This document shows positions 1 to 8,946 of a stretch of DNA of 64,000 nucleotides, one piece after another. A program made the position numbers and the translations under genes. The notes beneath the pieces were generated by a model, which saw only the letters and a list, made by a program, of their open reading frames with translations, did no database searches and had not been told where the DNA came from. The DNA comes from Pseudomonadota bacterium (lineage in GTDB: Bacteria; Pseudomonadota; Alphaproteobacteria; Rhodobacterales; Rhodobacteraceae), in the NCBI GenBank assembly GCA_018240425.1, contig JAFEFU010000071.1, positions 1-64,000 on the forward strand, read 5' to 3'. Numbering within the stretch: position 1 is the stretch's first letter; every line of letters begins with the position of its first letter.

Positions 1-1
1 C

Positions 2-49
2 GGTCAGCCAGCAATTGCGCCGGCAGGCTGTCTGATCGCCGTCACCCAT
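2..49 (-). CDS. start of a small unidentified protein gene downstream of nuoE (cut by window edge)
   Basis: Downstream of nuoE on the same strand an ATG at 49-47 opens a frame that stays open for the 16 codons left in the window. It is preceded by a purine-rich GAGGTGAGG stretch a few bases upstream, a good ribosome binding site. Rhodobacterales nuo operons often carry one or two small genes between nuoE and nuoF, and this could be the first of them. Too little is visible to name it, and the frame could also be chance. Confidence 0.3.
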   Translation of the reverse strand, partial: MGDGDQTACRRNCWLT

Positions 50-74
50 GCCTCACCTCACCCGCCTTGCGGCG

Positions 75-1118
75 TCACGCCTTGCCCTGGGCCAGCGCCC
101 GCGCCTGGCCCACCCAATCCTCGCGCACCGCCCGGCCCTTGAACCCCTCGAGGTTCTCGTCGACCCAGGCCAGTTCCGCCCCGGTCCAGCCGGCGATCTG
201 GTCGAAATGGAAGAAGCCGAGGCTGTGCAGAAGCGCCTCGAGCTTCGGCCCGATGCCCTTGATGATCTTCAGGTCATCCGCCCCCGTCTTGCGCGGCGCC
301 TTCAGCCCGCGCGGCTTCGTGGGCGCAGCGGTGGCGGCGGGCTTCTCGGGCTCGGGCGCCTTTGCCGCAGGGGCCTTCGCGGCCTTCGTGACCGCGGCCT
401 TGGTGGCGGGTTTACCCAGCCACGGGGTGATGAGCGGCACCTCGGTCCCGTCGATCCGCTTCAGCCCGTCACCGACATCGACCGCGCGCTGGACCGAGCC
501 GTTGTACTGCGTGCGCCCGCTCTCGAACTCGGTCAGGCTGGTCAGCCCGGCCAGCGGTTCCGAGGCATAGCGCCCGGTCTGCGACCCCGCCACCGGCACC
601 CGGCCCTCGGCCATCTCGTCAAGGATGCGCGACAGGCTGGCGGCGGTCAGATCCTCGTAATAGTCCTTGCCGATCTGGGCCATCGGCGCATTGGCGCAGG
701 CGCCCAGGCACTCGACCTCCTCCCACGAGAACTTGCCGTCCGCCGACAGCATGTGCGCCTTGGGCGCGATCTTCTCGCGGCAGACCTTGATGAGATCCTC
801 GGCCCCGCAGATCATGCAGGACGTGGTGCCGCATATCTGGATATGTGCAACCGATCCAACGGGTTGCAGCTGGAACATGAAGTAGAAGGTCGCGACCTCC
901 AGCGCCCGGATATAGGCCAGCCCCAGCATCCCGGCGACATACTCGATCGCCGGACGGGTCAGCCAACCCTCCTGCTCCTGCGCGCGCCAGAGAAGCGCGA
1001 CAATGGCGCTGGCCTGCCGGCCCTCAGGGTACTTGCTGATCTGGCCCTGCGCCCAGGCAAGGTTCGCGGGCGTGAAGGCGAAGGAGGCGGGCTGGTCGTG
1101 GTGAAGGCGGCGGAGCAT
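75..1118 (-). CDS. nuoE: NADH-quinone oxidoreductase subunit E with C-terminal helix-hairpin-helix extension
   Basis: The 24-kDa-type subunit of complex I, on the cytoplasmic arm; it carries the 2Fe-2S centre N1a and works with NuoF in NADH oxidation. The thioredoxin-like domain fills residues about 1-180, with the cluster ligands visible as C96, C101, C137 and C141. Beyond it is an Ala/Lys/Pro-rich linker (about 230-285) and a C-terminal segment containing [17 protein letters not shown], a helix-hairpin-helix-like motif. At 347 residues it is roughly twice the E. coli subunit. Long NuoE proteins are known in Rhodobacter, so the extension is lineage-typical; its role is not shown here. ATG start; an inserted small gene ends 3 bases upstream. 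Confidence 0.95.
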   Translation of the reverse strand: MLRRLHHDQPASFAFTPANLAWAQGQISKYPEGRQASAIVALLWRAQEQEGWLTRPAIEYVAGMLGLAYIRALEVATFYFMFQLQPVGSVAHIQICGTTSCMICGAEDLIKVCREKIAPKAHMLSADGKFSWEEVECLGACANAPMAQIGKDYYEDLTAASLSRILDEMAEGRVPVAGSQTGRYASEPLAGLTSLTEFESGRTQYNGSVQRAVDVGDGLKRIDGTEVPLITPWLGKPATKAAVTKAAKAPAAKAPEPEKPAATAAPTKPRGLKAPRKTGADDLKIIKGIGPKLEALLHSLGFFHFDQIAGWTGAELAWVDENLEGFKGRAVREDWVGQARALAQGKA

Positions 1119-1121
1119 TTT

Positions 1122-1505
1122 CTATAGTCCCAGATAGTCTAAGCGGCAGACCTGATCGAGCTTGTTGGCGGTTTCAATAAGGGTCTGTCCGAATTTAGCG
1201 GGGCAGTCATTCTTTTGAATACAAGCAATAGCTTGTCCGACTGTCTCAGCAAAATTCGGATGCTCTTCCATCGCAGTTTGTGATCGGCCAGACATTACAG
1301 CCCAGAATAGGTTGTAGTCGTCTAGTTTCTCGGACAATAGGCTGTCGAGATTGAGCGAAGTGTGACCATTAGCGGCGGCGCCTATGTTCAAAACGAAGTT
1401 TGCAGTCGACTTACAAAGGCGAGCAACTTCTACATTGCCGAGCGAAGTCTGTGCGCTCGATGCTGTCCCCTGCAGCAGAAAAAGGCAAAAGATGAGGTAC
1501 CTCAC
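1122..1505 (-). CDS. small exported protein of unknown function inserted between nuoD and nuoE
   Basis: Encodes 127 residues that I do not recognise. It starts with a hydrophobic signal peptide ([19 protein letters not shown], likely cut after SSA) and has four cysteines in the mature part. The start is GTG: GTGAGG, where GTGA overlaps the nuoD stop by 4 bases, so translation is probably coupled to nuoD. It ends with TAG three bases before the nuoE ATG. Base composition is unlike the operon: by hand count 88/180 G+C in 1201-1380, against 43/60 in a nuoD sample. A periplasmic protein has no obvious role in complex I assembly, and other nuo operons I know lack it. Probably a recent acquisition; compare 8274, 10555 and 59448. 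Confidence 0.75.
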   Translation of the reverse strand: MRYLIFCLFLLQGTASSAQTSLGNVEVARLCKSTANFVLNIGAAANGHTSLNLDSLLSEKLDDYNLFWAVMSGRSQTAMEEHPNFAETVGQAIACIQKNDCPAKFGQTLIETANKLDQVCRLDYLGL

Positions 1506-2743
1506 CGATCCACCTCGCCGAACACGATATCCATCGTCCCGATGATCGCCGCCACGTCGGCCAGCATGTGGCCCTTGGCCATCCAGTCGATCGACTGGAG
1601 GTGCGGGAAGCCCGGCGCGCGGATCTTGGCGCGGTAGGGCCTGTTGGTGCCGTCGGCCACCAGATAGACGCCGAACTCGCCCTTGGGCGCCTCGACGGCC
1701 GCGTAGACCTCGCCGGCGGGCACATGGAAGCCCTCGGTGTAAAGCTTGAAGTGGTGGATCAGCGCCTCCATCGAGGTCTTCATGTCGCCGCGCTTCGGTG
1801 GGGCGATCTTGCCGCGGGCGAGCACGTCGCCCTGCCCGTCCGGCGCGCGCAGCTTGGCGATCGCCTGCAGGATGATCTTCGTCGATTCCTCCATCTCGGC
1901 CATCCGGCAGAGATAGCGGTCATAGCAGTCGCCGTTCTTGCCGACCGGGATCCTGAAGTCGAACTCGTCATAGCACTCGTAGGGCTGGGCGCGCCGCAGG
2001 TCCCAGGCCATGCCCGATCCGCGCACCATCACCCCCGAATAGCCCCAGTCCAGCGCGTCCTGCTCGCTCACGATGCCGATCAGTGCGTTGCGCTGCTTGA
2101 AGATGCGGTTCTCGGTCAGAAGCGTGTGAAGGTCGGCCACCACCTTCGGGAAGGCATAGGCCCAGGCCTCGATGTCGTCGAGAAGGTCGTCGGGCAGGTC
2201 CTGATGGACGCCGCCGGGGCGGAAATAGGCGGCATGGAGCCGCGCCCCGCAGGCACGCTCGTAAAACACCATCAGCTTTTCGCGTTCCTCGAAGCCCCAC
2301 AGGGGCGGGGTCAGCGCGCCCACGTCCATCGCCTGCGTGGTGACGTTCAGGAGATGGTTCAGGACGCGACCGATCTCGGAATAGAGGACGCGGATCAGCG
2401 AGGCGCGGCGCGGCACTTCCGTGCCGGTCAGCCGCTCGATCGCCAGGCACCAGGCATGTTCCTGGTTCATCGGCGCGACGTAATCCAGCCGGTCGAAATA
2501 GGGCAGGTTCTGCAGGTAGGTGCGGCTTTCCATCAGCTTCTCGGTGCCGCGGTGCAGAAGCCCGATATGCGGATCGCAGCGTTCGACGATCTCGCCGTCC
2601 AGCTCCAGCACCAGCCGCAGAACCCCATGCGCAGCCGGATGTTGCGGACCGAAGTTGATGTTGAAATTGCGGATGCGCTGCTCGCCGGTCTCGAAATCAG
2701 ACGAACCGTCGTCATAGGTATTCTTGCGGATATCGCCGTCCAT
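1502..2743 (-). CDS. nuoD: NADH-quinone oxidoreductase subunit D
   Basis: The 49-kDa subunit of complex I; with NuoB it forms the quinone-binding pocket on the peripheral arm. The 413-residue product has the conserved N-terminal [20 protein letters not shown] region (substrate-channel His residues) and the [12 protein letters not shown] segment, and it ends GEVDR as in other alphaproteobacteria. Start chosen at 2743 ([10 protein letters not shown]), where the ATG shares one base with the stop of the preceding small membrane-protein gene. The stop overlaps the GTG of the inserted gene that follows. Confidence 0.97.
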   Translation of the reverse strand: MDGDIRKNTYDDGSSDFETGEQRIRNFNINFGPQHPAAHGVLRLVLELDGEIVERCDPHIGLLHRGTEKLMESRTYLQNLPYFDRLDYVAPMNQEHAWCLAIERLTGTEVPRRASLIRVLYSEIGRVLNHLLNVTTQAMDVGALTPPLWGFEEREKLMVFYERACGARLHAAYFRPGGVHQDLPDDLLDDIEAWAYAFPKVVADLHTLLTENRIFKQRNALIGIVSEQDALDWGYSGVMVRGSGMAWDLRRAQPYECYDEFDFRIPVGKNGDCYDRYLCRMAEMEESTKIILQAIAKLRAPDGQGDVLARGKIAPPKRGDMKTSMEALIHHFKLYTEGFHVPAGEVYAAVEAPKGEFGVYLVADGTNRPYRAKIRAPGFPHLQSIDWMAKGHMLADVAAIIGTMDIVFGEVDR

Positions 2744-2952
2744 CACGACCGCCCTCCCTTGCCGCCCAGCTCGTCGCGGAAGGCCATGACATAGAGAAGG
2801 ACGACCGCGCCCAGCGGGATCAGCGCCGCCAGCGCCACCCAGTTCGGAATCCCGAACCGGGGCAGAAGCCGCCAGAACGGAATCACGATCACCAGGCCGA
2901 TGATCACCATCCACAGAAAGCCGCCGCCGCCCATGCCGTGCCAGCCCATCAT
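2743..2952 (-). CDS. small two-helix membrane protein between nuoC and nuoD
   Basis: A 69-residue protein starting [11 protein letters not shown], with two predicted membrane helices (about residues 11-28 and 36-56) and a short charged, Gly-rich tail. Its ATG overlaps the nuoC stop (ATGA), and its stop overlaps the nuoD ATG by one base, so it is tightly built into the operon. Unlike the signal-peptide insertion genes its composition matches its neighbours. Small unassigned frames are known in the Rhodobacter and Paracoccus nuo clusters; this may be one of them. A role as an assembly or accessory subunit is inference. Confidence 0.75.
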   Translation of the reverse strand: MMGWHGMGGGGFLWMVIIGLVIVIPFWRLLPRFGIPNWVALAALIPLGAVVLLYVMAFRDELGGKGGRS

Positions 2953-3557
2953 TTCCCGGCCTCCTTTTTCTCGTCGCCCGGAAGGATGTATTTCGCACCC
3001 TCCCACGGGCTGAGGAAATCGAACTGCCGATAGTCCTGCACCAGCTTCACCGGCTCGTAGACGACGCGCTTTTCGGCCTCGTCATAGCGCACCTCGGTAT
3101 AGCCCGTGGTCGGGAAGTCCTTGCGCAGCGGATGGCCGCGGAACCCGTAGTCGGTCAGGATGCGGCGCATGTCGGGGTGGCCCGAGAAGATGATGCCGAA
3201 CATGTCGAACACCTCGCGCTCGAACCAGTTGGCGGTGGGATGGACGCCGGTCAGCGTCGGCACCATCGCCCCTTCGGCGACGGCGGCCTTCACCCGGATG
3301 CGGTGGTTCCTGTACATCGACAGGAAGTGATAGACCATGTCGAACCGCTCGGGCCGCTCGGGGTAATCGACGGCGGTGATGTCGACCAGGGTCGAGAACC
3401 GGCAGGCCGGATCGGCGCGCAGCCAGGCGATGAAGTCCGGCAGCGCCGCAAGCTGGACGGTCAGGTTGAGCTCGCCATGGGCGACCTCGGCCCAGATCAC
3501 TGCGGTCGATTGCTTCTGCGCAATGTAGGTGGCCAGTTCCTGAAGGGCTTCGGACAT
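2949..3557 (-). CDS. nuoC: NADH-quinone oxidoreductase subunit C
   Basis: The 30-kDa subunit of the complex I peripheral arm, 202 residues. The family signature is visible as [29 protein letters not shown]-type sequence around residues 119-150, followed by GHPLRKDFP. NuoC is separate from NuoD here, unlike the E. coli NuoCD fusion. Start taken at the ATG at 3557 ([10 protein letters not shown]); upstream codons in frame overlap nuoB and lack family similarity. Lies 50 bases after nuoB. Confidence 0.96.
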   Translation of the reverse strand: MSEALQELATYIAQKQSTAVIWAEVAHGELNLTVQLAALPDFIAWLRADPACRFSTLVDITAVDYPERPERFDMVYHFLSMYRNHRIRVKAAVAEGAMVPTLTGVHPTANWFEREVFDMFGIIFSGHPDMRRILTDYGFRGHPLRKDFPTTGYTEVRYDEAEKRVVYEPVKLVQDYRQFDFLSPWEGAKYILPGDEKKEAGK

Positions 3558-3607
3558 CTGTGCGCACCTCGTTTCGGGTTTTTCCTGTGCCGCGTCGCGC
3601 TGCATCT

Positions 3608-4497
<890 letters not shown>

Positions 4498-4504
4498 GGG
4501 CCGG

Positions 4505-4510
4505 CTCCTT
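4505..4510 (-). promoter_or_regulatory. ribosome binding site deciding the TTG start of nuoA
   Basis: AAGGAG on the minus strand, 7 bases before the TTG at 4497. It is the strongest Shine-Dalgarno match near the gene and supports the non-ATG start. Confidence 0.7.
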
Positions 4511-4560
4511 ATGTGCGCGCGGGGCATGGGCCGAGCCCGGCGCTCGTCGTGGCTTCCGCC

Positions 4561-4589
4561 CGTTTACCCCGCCCCCTTGGCGTGGTCAA
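4561..4589 (-). promoter_or_regulatory. candidate sigma-70-type promoter of the nuo operon
   Basis: On the minus strand TTGACC, 17 bases, then TAAACG, reading toward nuoA about 65 bases downstream. The -35 box is close to consensus and the -10 box is weak (3 of 6). An inverted repeat CCTTGG-9-CCAAGG (4575-4595) overlaps the -35 region and could be a regulator site. Confidence 0.4.
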
Positions 4590-4659
4590 CCAAGGCCGGG
4601 GCCCGGAGGCGCGGCATTTTCCCCCAAGCGCCTGAAAGGAAACCGGCTCTCGCCCCGTC

Positions 4660-5442
4660 TCAGCGCGCCCAGGCCGGCCTGCGCTTTTCGAAGAAGGCGG
4701 CGATTCCCTCGGCGGATTCGGCGCTTTCCCAGCGCCGCACCAGAAGCCCGACCGTGGTGTCGATCAGCGCCCGGTCCGGCGCCGGCGCCACCTGCCGGAT
4801 CAGCGCCTTGGCGTCGGCCACCGCCCCCGGCGCACAGGCCAGGAAGGGCTCGACCTCGGCCATCAGCGCCCGGTCCAGATCCTCGGCCGCGACCAGCGAC
4901 GACAGAAGCCCGATCCTGTGCGCCTCGTCGGCATTGAAGAGCCGCGAGGCCAGCATGTGCCGGCGCGCCGCCGTGACCCCTATGCGGGCGATGACATAGG
5001 GGCTGATGGTCGCCGGGATCAGGCCCAGCTTGGTTTCCGTCAGCCCGAACATCGCACCCTGCACACCCACGGTCAGGTCGCAGACCGACATGATCCCGAC
5101 ACCGCCGCCATAGGCCGGCCCGTGGATGCGCCCGATCAGCGGCTTGGGCATGGTGTCGAGCGCGTAAAGCATCATCGCCAGCGCCGTCGCCCCCTCGCGC
5201 CGCACTGCCGCGCCACCGGCGATCTGCGCCTTCATCCAGTCGAGATCGCCGCCCGCACAGAAACTCGCGCCCTGCGCGGCCAGGATCACCACCCGCACCT
5301 CGGGATCGGCGCCCAGCACGCCCGCCGCCTCGGTCAGTTCGGCGATCGCCCGCGCCGAAAGGGTATTGTGCTTTTCCGGCCGCGCCAGCGTCAGCCGCAC
5401 GATGCCGCGCGCGTCCTTGTCGATCGTGATCGTCTCGAACAT
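4660..5442 (-). CDS. liuC: enoyl-CoA hydratase/isomerase family protein, probable methylglutaconyl-CoA hydratase
   Basis: Crotonase-fold enzyme of 260 residues. It probably hydrates 3-methylglutaconyl-CoA to HMG-CoA in leucine breakdown, judged from its place as last gene of the liu operon. Crotonase features are visible: the first oxyanion segment ASFCAGGDLDWM (about 58-70) and the second, IHGPAYGGGVGI (about 105-116). Start set at ATG 5442 with AAGGGG six bases upstream; a GTG one codon earlier is possible. Crotonases are functionally diverse, so substrate assignment rests on context. Confidence 0.85.
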   Translation of the reverse strand: MFETITIDKDARGIVRLTLARPEKHNTLSARAIAELTEAAGVLGADPEVRVVILAAQGASFCAGGDLDWMKAQIAGGAAVRREGATALAMMLYALDTMPKPLIGRIHGPAYGGGVGIMSVCDLTVGVQGAMFGLTETKLGLIPATISPYVIARIGVTAARRHMLASRLFNADEAHRIGLLSSLVAAEDLDRALMAEVEPFLACAPGAVADAKALIRQVAPAPDRALIDTTVGLLVRRWESAESAEGIAAFFEKRRPAWAR

Positions 5443-5483
5443 CACCTGCCCCTTCTTCAGCCCCGACGGGCGCCCCGCCCTGA

Positions 5484-6338
5484 CTAGCCCGTCACCAGCC
5501 CGCGCGCAAACTCCGCGGCCACCGCCAACAGCGCCGTGTCCAGCCCGGTCGCAAAGCCCAACTCAGCAAGCCGCGCCGCCACCAGCCCGGTCGCCACATT
5601 GCCCTTCGCCCCCGGCGCGTAGGGGCAGCCGCCGAGGCCGCCGACCGAGGCGTCGAACACCCTCAGCCCCCGCGCCAAGGACACTTCGATGTTCTCGAGC
5701 GCCCGCCCGCCGGTATCGTGATAGTGCCCTGCCAGACGGCCCGGCGGCAACTCCTCCAAGACCGCCGCCAGCATCCGGTCGATCCGCTCGGGCACGCCCC
5801 GCCCGACCGTGTCGCCCAGGCTGACCTCGTAACAGCCCAGATCGCGCAAGGAGCCCGCCACCCGCGCCACCAAAGCGGGCGCCACCGGCCCGTCATAGGG
5901 GCAGTCGGTGACCATCGATACATAGCCACGCACTTGCACATTGTCTGCATTTGCCGCCGCCATCACCGGGCGGAACCGCTCGATGCTTTCCGCAATCGAA
6001 CAATTCAGGTTGGCGCGGCTGAACCCTTCGGACGCCGAGGCAAAGATCGCCACCTCGTCGGCCCTCGCCGCCCGCGCCGCCTCATAACCCTTCAGGTTCG
6101 GGGTCAGCGCCGCATAGCGCACCCCCGGGACGCGCCGGATGCCCGCCAGCACCGCCGCGCCGTCGGCCATCTGCGGCACCCATTTCGGGCTGACGAAGCT
6201 CGCCGCCTCGATCCGCCGGAAGCCCACCGCGCTCAACAGGTCGACCAGCGCGATCTTGTCGGCCAGCGCGATCAGCCGCGCCTCGTTCTGCAACCCGTCG
6301 CGCGGCCCCATCTCGACGATCTCGACGAACCCGCTCAC
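5484..6338 (-). CDS. liuE: hydroxymethylglutaryl-CoA lyase
   Basis: Cleaves HMG-CoA to acetoacetate and acetyl-CoA, the last step of leucine degradation. The product has 284 residues; the N-terminal VEMGPRDGLQNE motif (metal/substrate site) and the C-terminal GGLGGCPYAPGAKGNVAT loop with the active-site cysteine are both present, as is the HYHDTGG metal-binding segment. The start is GTG at 6338, overlapping the liuD stop by 4 bases (GTGA), which keeps the family N-terminus (VSGFVEIVEMGPRDG). Confidence 0.95.
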   Translation of the reverse strand: MSGFVEIVEMGPRDGLQNEARLIALADKIALVDLLSAVGFRRIEAASFVSPKWVPQMADGAAVLAGIRRVPGVRYAALTPNLKGYEAARAARADEVAIFASASEGFSRANLNCSIAESIERFRPVMAAANADNVQVRGYVSMVTDCPYDGPVAPALVARVAGSLRDLGCYEVSLGDTVGRGVPERIDRMLAAVLEELPPGRLAGHYHDTGGRALENIEVSLARGLRVFDASVGGLGGCPYAPGAKGNVATGLVAARLAELGFATGLDTALLAVAAEFARGLVTG

Positions 6339-8257
6339 GCCTCGTCCTCCAGCCGGATCAGCGCCGCCCCCGCCTCGACCTGCGCACCGGCCACGACCAG
6401 AACCTCGGCCACCCTGCCCGCCCGCGCCGCCACCAGCGTATGCTCCATCTTCATCGCTTCCAGCACCGCCAGCCGCGCGCCCGCCGCCACCCCGTCCCCG
6501 GCGGCGACGAACACCGCCTTCACCAGCCCCGGCATCGGCGACAGGGTCAGGCCGCCTGCCGGACCCTCGCTTTCCCGCGCCAGCGGATCGTGCAGCGCCG
6601 CATGGAAGGTCGCCGCGCCAAAGACGCTGACGCCGCCCTTGTGATGCACCAGCCGCGCACGGAGCTTGCGGCCGTTCACCCACCATTCGCCGCGATGCTC
6701 GCAGTCCAGCACCTCGCCGTCCAGGGTGACACGGGCGCGCGCCGGCCCCAGCACCTCGACCTCGGCGCTGAACCCCTCGAGCGCGACGGTCCGCCGCAAG
6801 GGCTGCCACAGCGCAAAGCCGCGCTCGGACCCACCCGCGCCATCCAGCCCCGCCGCCGCCAGCACCGCCAGCGCCCGGAACGCCGCAGGCGCCGCCTCGG
6901 CAGCCAGCAGCCCCGCCAGGTCGCGCCCGATCAGCCCGGTATCGACGCGGCCCGCCCGGAATCCCTCGTGCCGGGTCAGCGCCGTCAGGAAGCCGAGATT
7001 CGTCACCGTCCCCGCCACCTCGGTCGCCGCCAGCGCCGTCTCCATCTGGCCCAGCGCCGCCGCCCGCGTCGGCCCGTGCACGATGACCTTGGCGATCATC
7101 GGATCATACCAGGGGCTGATCACGTCCCCGGCCCTGATCCCGGTTTCGATCCGCGCGCCCTCGGGAAAGGCCAGATGCGCCAGCCGCCCGGTCGCGGGCA
7201 GGAACCCCGCCGCCACATCCTCGGCATAGAGCCGCGCCTCGAAGGCATGGCCGCGGATCGCCAGATCCTCCTGGCGGGCCGGCAGCGCCTCGCCGCTCGC
7301 CACCCGCAACTGCCATTCGACCAGATCGACGCCGGTGATCGCCTCGGTCACCGGATGCTCGACCTGCAACCGCGTGTTCATCTCCATGAACCAGAACCGG
7401 TCGGGGCGGAGCCCCTCCGAGCCGTCGACGATGAACTCGATCGTCCCCGCCCCGGCATAGCCGATCGCCTCGGCGGCCCTGACCGCCGCCTGCCCCATCG
7501 CGGCGCGCATCTCGGGCGTCATGCCCGGCGCCGGGGCCTCCTCGATCACCTTCTGGTGGCGGCGCTGCAGGGAACAGTCGCGCTCGAACAGATGCACGGC
7601 GCGCTTGCCGTCGCCAAAGACCTGCACCTCGATATGGCGCGGCGTCTGGATGTATTTCTCGATCAGGACGGCGGAATTGCCGAATGCGGTCGCCGCCTCG
7701 CCCCGCGCGCTCTCCAGCGCGGCGGCGAAATCCCCGGCCTTTTCCACCAGCCGCATCCCCTTGCCGCCGCCACCCGCCACCGCCTTGATCAGCACCGGCC
7801 AGCCGATCCGCGCCGCCTCGGAAGCGAGCAGCGCGTCCTCCTGCCCGGCGCCATGATAGCCCGGCACCACCGGCACCCCCGCCTTTTCCATCAGCGCCTT
7901 GGCGGCATCCTTCAGCCCCATCGCCCGGATCGCCTTGGCCGAGGGCCCGATGAACACCAGCCCCGCCCGCTCGACCGCATCGACGAACTCGGGGTTCTCC
8001 GACAGGAAGCCATAGCCCGGATGGACCGCCTCGGCCCCGGTGGCCCGCGCCGCCGCGATGATCGCCTCACCCCTCAGATAGCTGTCCACGGGTCGCGGCC
8101 CGCCGATATGCACGGCCTCATCGGCCATCGCCACATGCCGCGCATCCCGGTCGGCGTCGGAATAGACGGCGACCGTCGCCACCCCGAGACGACGGCAGCT
8201 GTCGATGACGCGGGCTGCAATCTCGCCCCGGTTGGCGATCAGGATCTTGCGGAACAT
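6335..8257 (-). CDS. liuD: methylcrotonyl-CoA carboxylase, biotin-carrying alpha subunit
   Basis: Biotin carboxylase plus biotin carrier in one chain, 640 residues. Domains in order: carboxylase N-domain starting MFRKILIANRGEIAARV, ATP-grasp with GGGGKGMR, the EMNTRLQVEHPVTE motif (about 285-300), a BT-type middle domain, and the C-terminal biotinyl domain with LEAMKMEH, whose central Lys takes the biotin. With LiuB it carboxylates 3-methylcrotonyl-CoA. Start at ATG 8257. The first 41 bases of the gene are also present at 8803-8843, upstream of an inserted gene, so the present ribosome binding site (GAGAGGAC) probably came with the insertion. Confidence 0.95.
   Translation of the reverse strand: MFRKILIANRGEIAARVIDSCRRLGVATVAVYSDADRDARHVAMADEAVHIGGPRPVDSYLRGEAIIAAARATGAEAVHPGYGFLSENPEFVDAVERAGLVFIGPSAKAIRAMGLKDAAKALMEKAGVPVVPGYHGAGQEDALLASEAARIGWPVLIKAVAGGGGKGMRLVEKAGDFAAALESARGEAATAFGNSAVLIEKYIQTPRHIEVQVFGDGKRAVHLFERDCSLQRRHQKVIEEAPAPGMTPEMRAAMGQAAVRAAEAIGYAGAGTIEFIVDGSEGLRPDRFWFMEMNTRLQVEHPVTEAITGVDLVEWQLRVASGEALPARQEDLAIRGHAFEARLYAEDVAAGFLPATGRLAHLAFPEGARIETGIRAGDVISPWYDPMIAKVIVHGPTRAAALGQMETALAATEVAGTVTNLGFLTALTRHEGFRAGRVDTGLIGRDLAGLLAAEAAPAAFRALAVLAAAGLDGAGGSERGFALWQPLRRTVALEGFSAEVEVLGPARARVTLDGEVLDCEHRGEWWVNGRKLRARLVHHKGGVSVFGAATFHAALHDPLARESEGPAGGLTLSPMPGLVKAVFVAAGDGVAAGARLAVLEAMKMEHTLVAARAGRVAEVLVVAGAQVEAGAALIRLEDEA
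8217..8257 (-). repeat. 41-bp direct repeat, copy B (5' end of intact liuD)
   Basis: The first 41 bases of liuD. Copy A lies at 8803-8843 with a single mismatch (at 8813). The inserted exported-protein gene lies between the two copies. Confidence 0.9.
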
Positions 8258-8273
8258 GGTCTCATGCGTCCTC

Positions 8274-8843
8274 TCATTCGTCCCATCCTCCGCTGAATGG
8301 CCCCGATAGGGGTGGCGCTTCGCCCGAAGCCAAGGTGTCCCAGCGCAGGCTCCTGCAGTCCCAGCCGCCGCGTTCGCCATAGGCTTCTGCACAGAGTTTC
8401 AACTGGTCTCGTGAAGCCTCCAAAAACGACCTGTCGCAACCGCTGTAGAACGTCGCGGCAGTCCTTCCATTTCTTGTCAGTTCGAACCTCGCCCAATCTG
8501 CGCCACCGCACATGCCACTTGCGTGTGGGGTGTTTATGTACGTTCGGGTCAAGACCAGATCGGTGCCGTCAAGCCTGCAGCGCGCCACTTCGATCGCATC
8601 GCTTCGCCGGTCTGACGCAGTCTGGTTCACAAACAGCTCGGACGAGTTCGGTGGCGCCTCACTATCAGCGTCATAGCTGACAGTTACGACAGAAAAAAAT
8701 GACACTTGCGGCAGGCACTGGACCGCGAGCCCGTGAAAGATCTGGTCGGCATAGGCAGGGCTGGACAACAGCATCAATGAGACTGCGCGCAGCATTCTCC
8801 AGGCAATCTCGCCGCGGTTGGCGATCAGGATCTTGCGGAACAT
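8274..8843 (-). CDS. small exported cysteine-rich protein inserted between liuB and liuD, fused in frame to a duplicated liuD start
   Basis: The open frame begins with the first 14 residues of LiuD (MFRKILIANRGEIA), then WR, then MLRAVSLMLLSSPAYA, a normal signal peptide, and about 155 further residues with seven cysteines. I do not recognise the mature protein. Its own ATG is at 8795 (173 residues), but only the duplicated liuD ATG at 8843 has a good ribosome binding site (AAAGGA, 6 bases), so translation may start there and add 16 residues before the signal peptide. G+C by hand is 67/120 in 8401-8520, lower than the liu genes. It ends 16 bases before liuD. A clear case of acquisition into a conserved operon. 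Confidence 0.8.
   Translation of the reverse strand: MFRKILIANRGEIAWRMLRAVSLMLLSSPAYADQIFHGLAVQCLPQVSFFSVVTVSYDADSEAPPNSSELFVNQTASDRRSDAIEVARCRLDGTDLVLTRTYINTPHASGMCGGADWARFELTRNGRTAATFYSGCDRSFLEASRDQLKLCAEAYGERGGWDCRSLRWDTLASGEAPPLSGPFSGGWDE
8803..8843 (-). repeat. 41-bp direct repeat, copy A (duplicated liuD 5' end)
   Basis: Matches 8217-8257 at 40 of 41 positions, in the same orientation, 586 bp away. It retains what is probably the original liuD ribosome binding site (AAAGGA) just upstream. The copy runs in frame into the inserted gene. Confidence 0.9.
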
Positions 8844-8878
8844 TCTTCATCCTTTCGCCCGGCATTGAGGTCGCAAGT

Positions 8879-8930
8879 GAGTATTTGGGCAAAGAAAAAG
8901 CCCATTTCACTTTGGCCCAAATATCCCCGC
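8879..8930. repeat. convergent pair of an intergenic repeat, forming a long inverted repeat
   Basis: On the minus strand 8930-8903 reads GCGGGGATATTTGGGCCAAA followed by GTGAAATG; a near copy is at 41581-41607 on the plus strand. A related half copy, GAGTATTTGGGCAAAG, is at 8879-8894 on the plus strand. Together the arms TATTTGGGCAAAG and CTTTGGCCCAAATA can pair into a 13-14 bp hairpin in the gap between liuB and the inserted gene. ATATTTGGG-type intergenic repeats, often behind a GC-rich hairpin, are to my recollection common in Rhodobacterales genomes. It may act as a terminator or attenuator within the operon. Confidence 0.6.
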
Positions 8931-8946
8931 GCGGAGCGCATTGAAG

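Noticed and set aside
6440-8296. Long plus-strand open frame opposite liuD
   Set aside because: Mirror of the GC-rich liuD gene; composition (Arg/His/Pro-rich) and lack of domains mark it as a shadow. The same applies to long opposite-strand frames at 43018-45366, 45572-47803 and 60477-62279.
8217-8843. Transposon or IS element between the 41-bp repeats
   Set aside because: No transposase, integrase or terminal inverted repeats; the duplicated sequence is simply the liuD start and far longer than usual target duplications.
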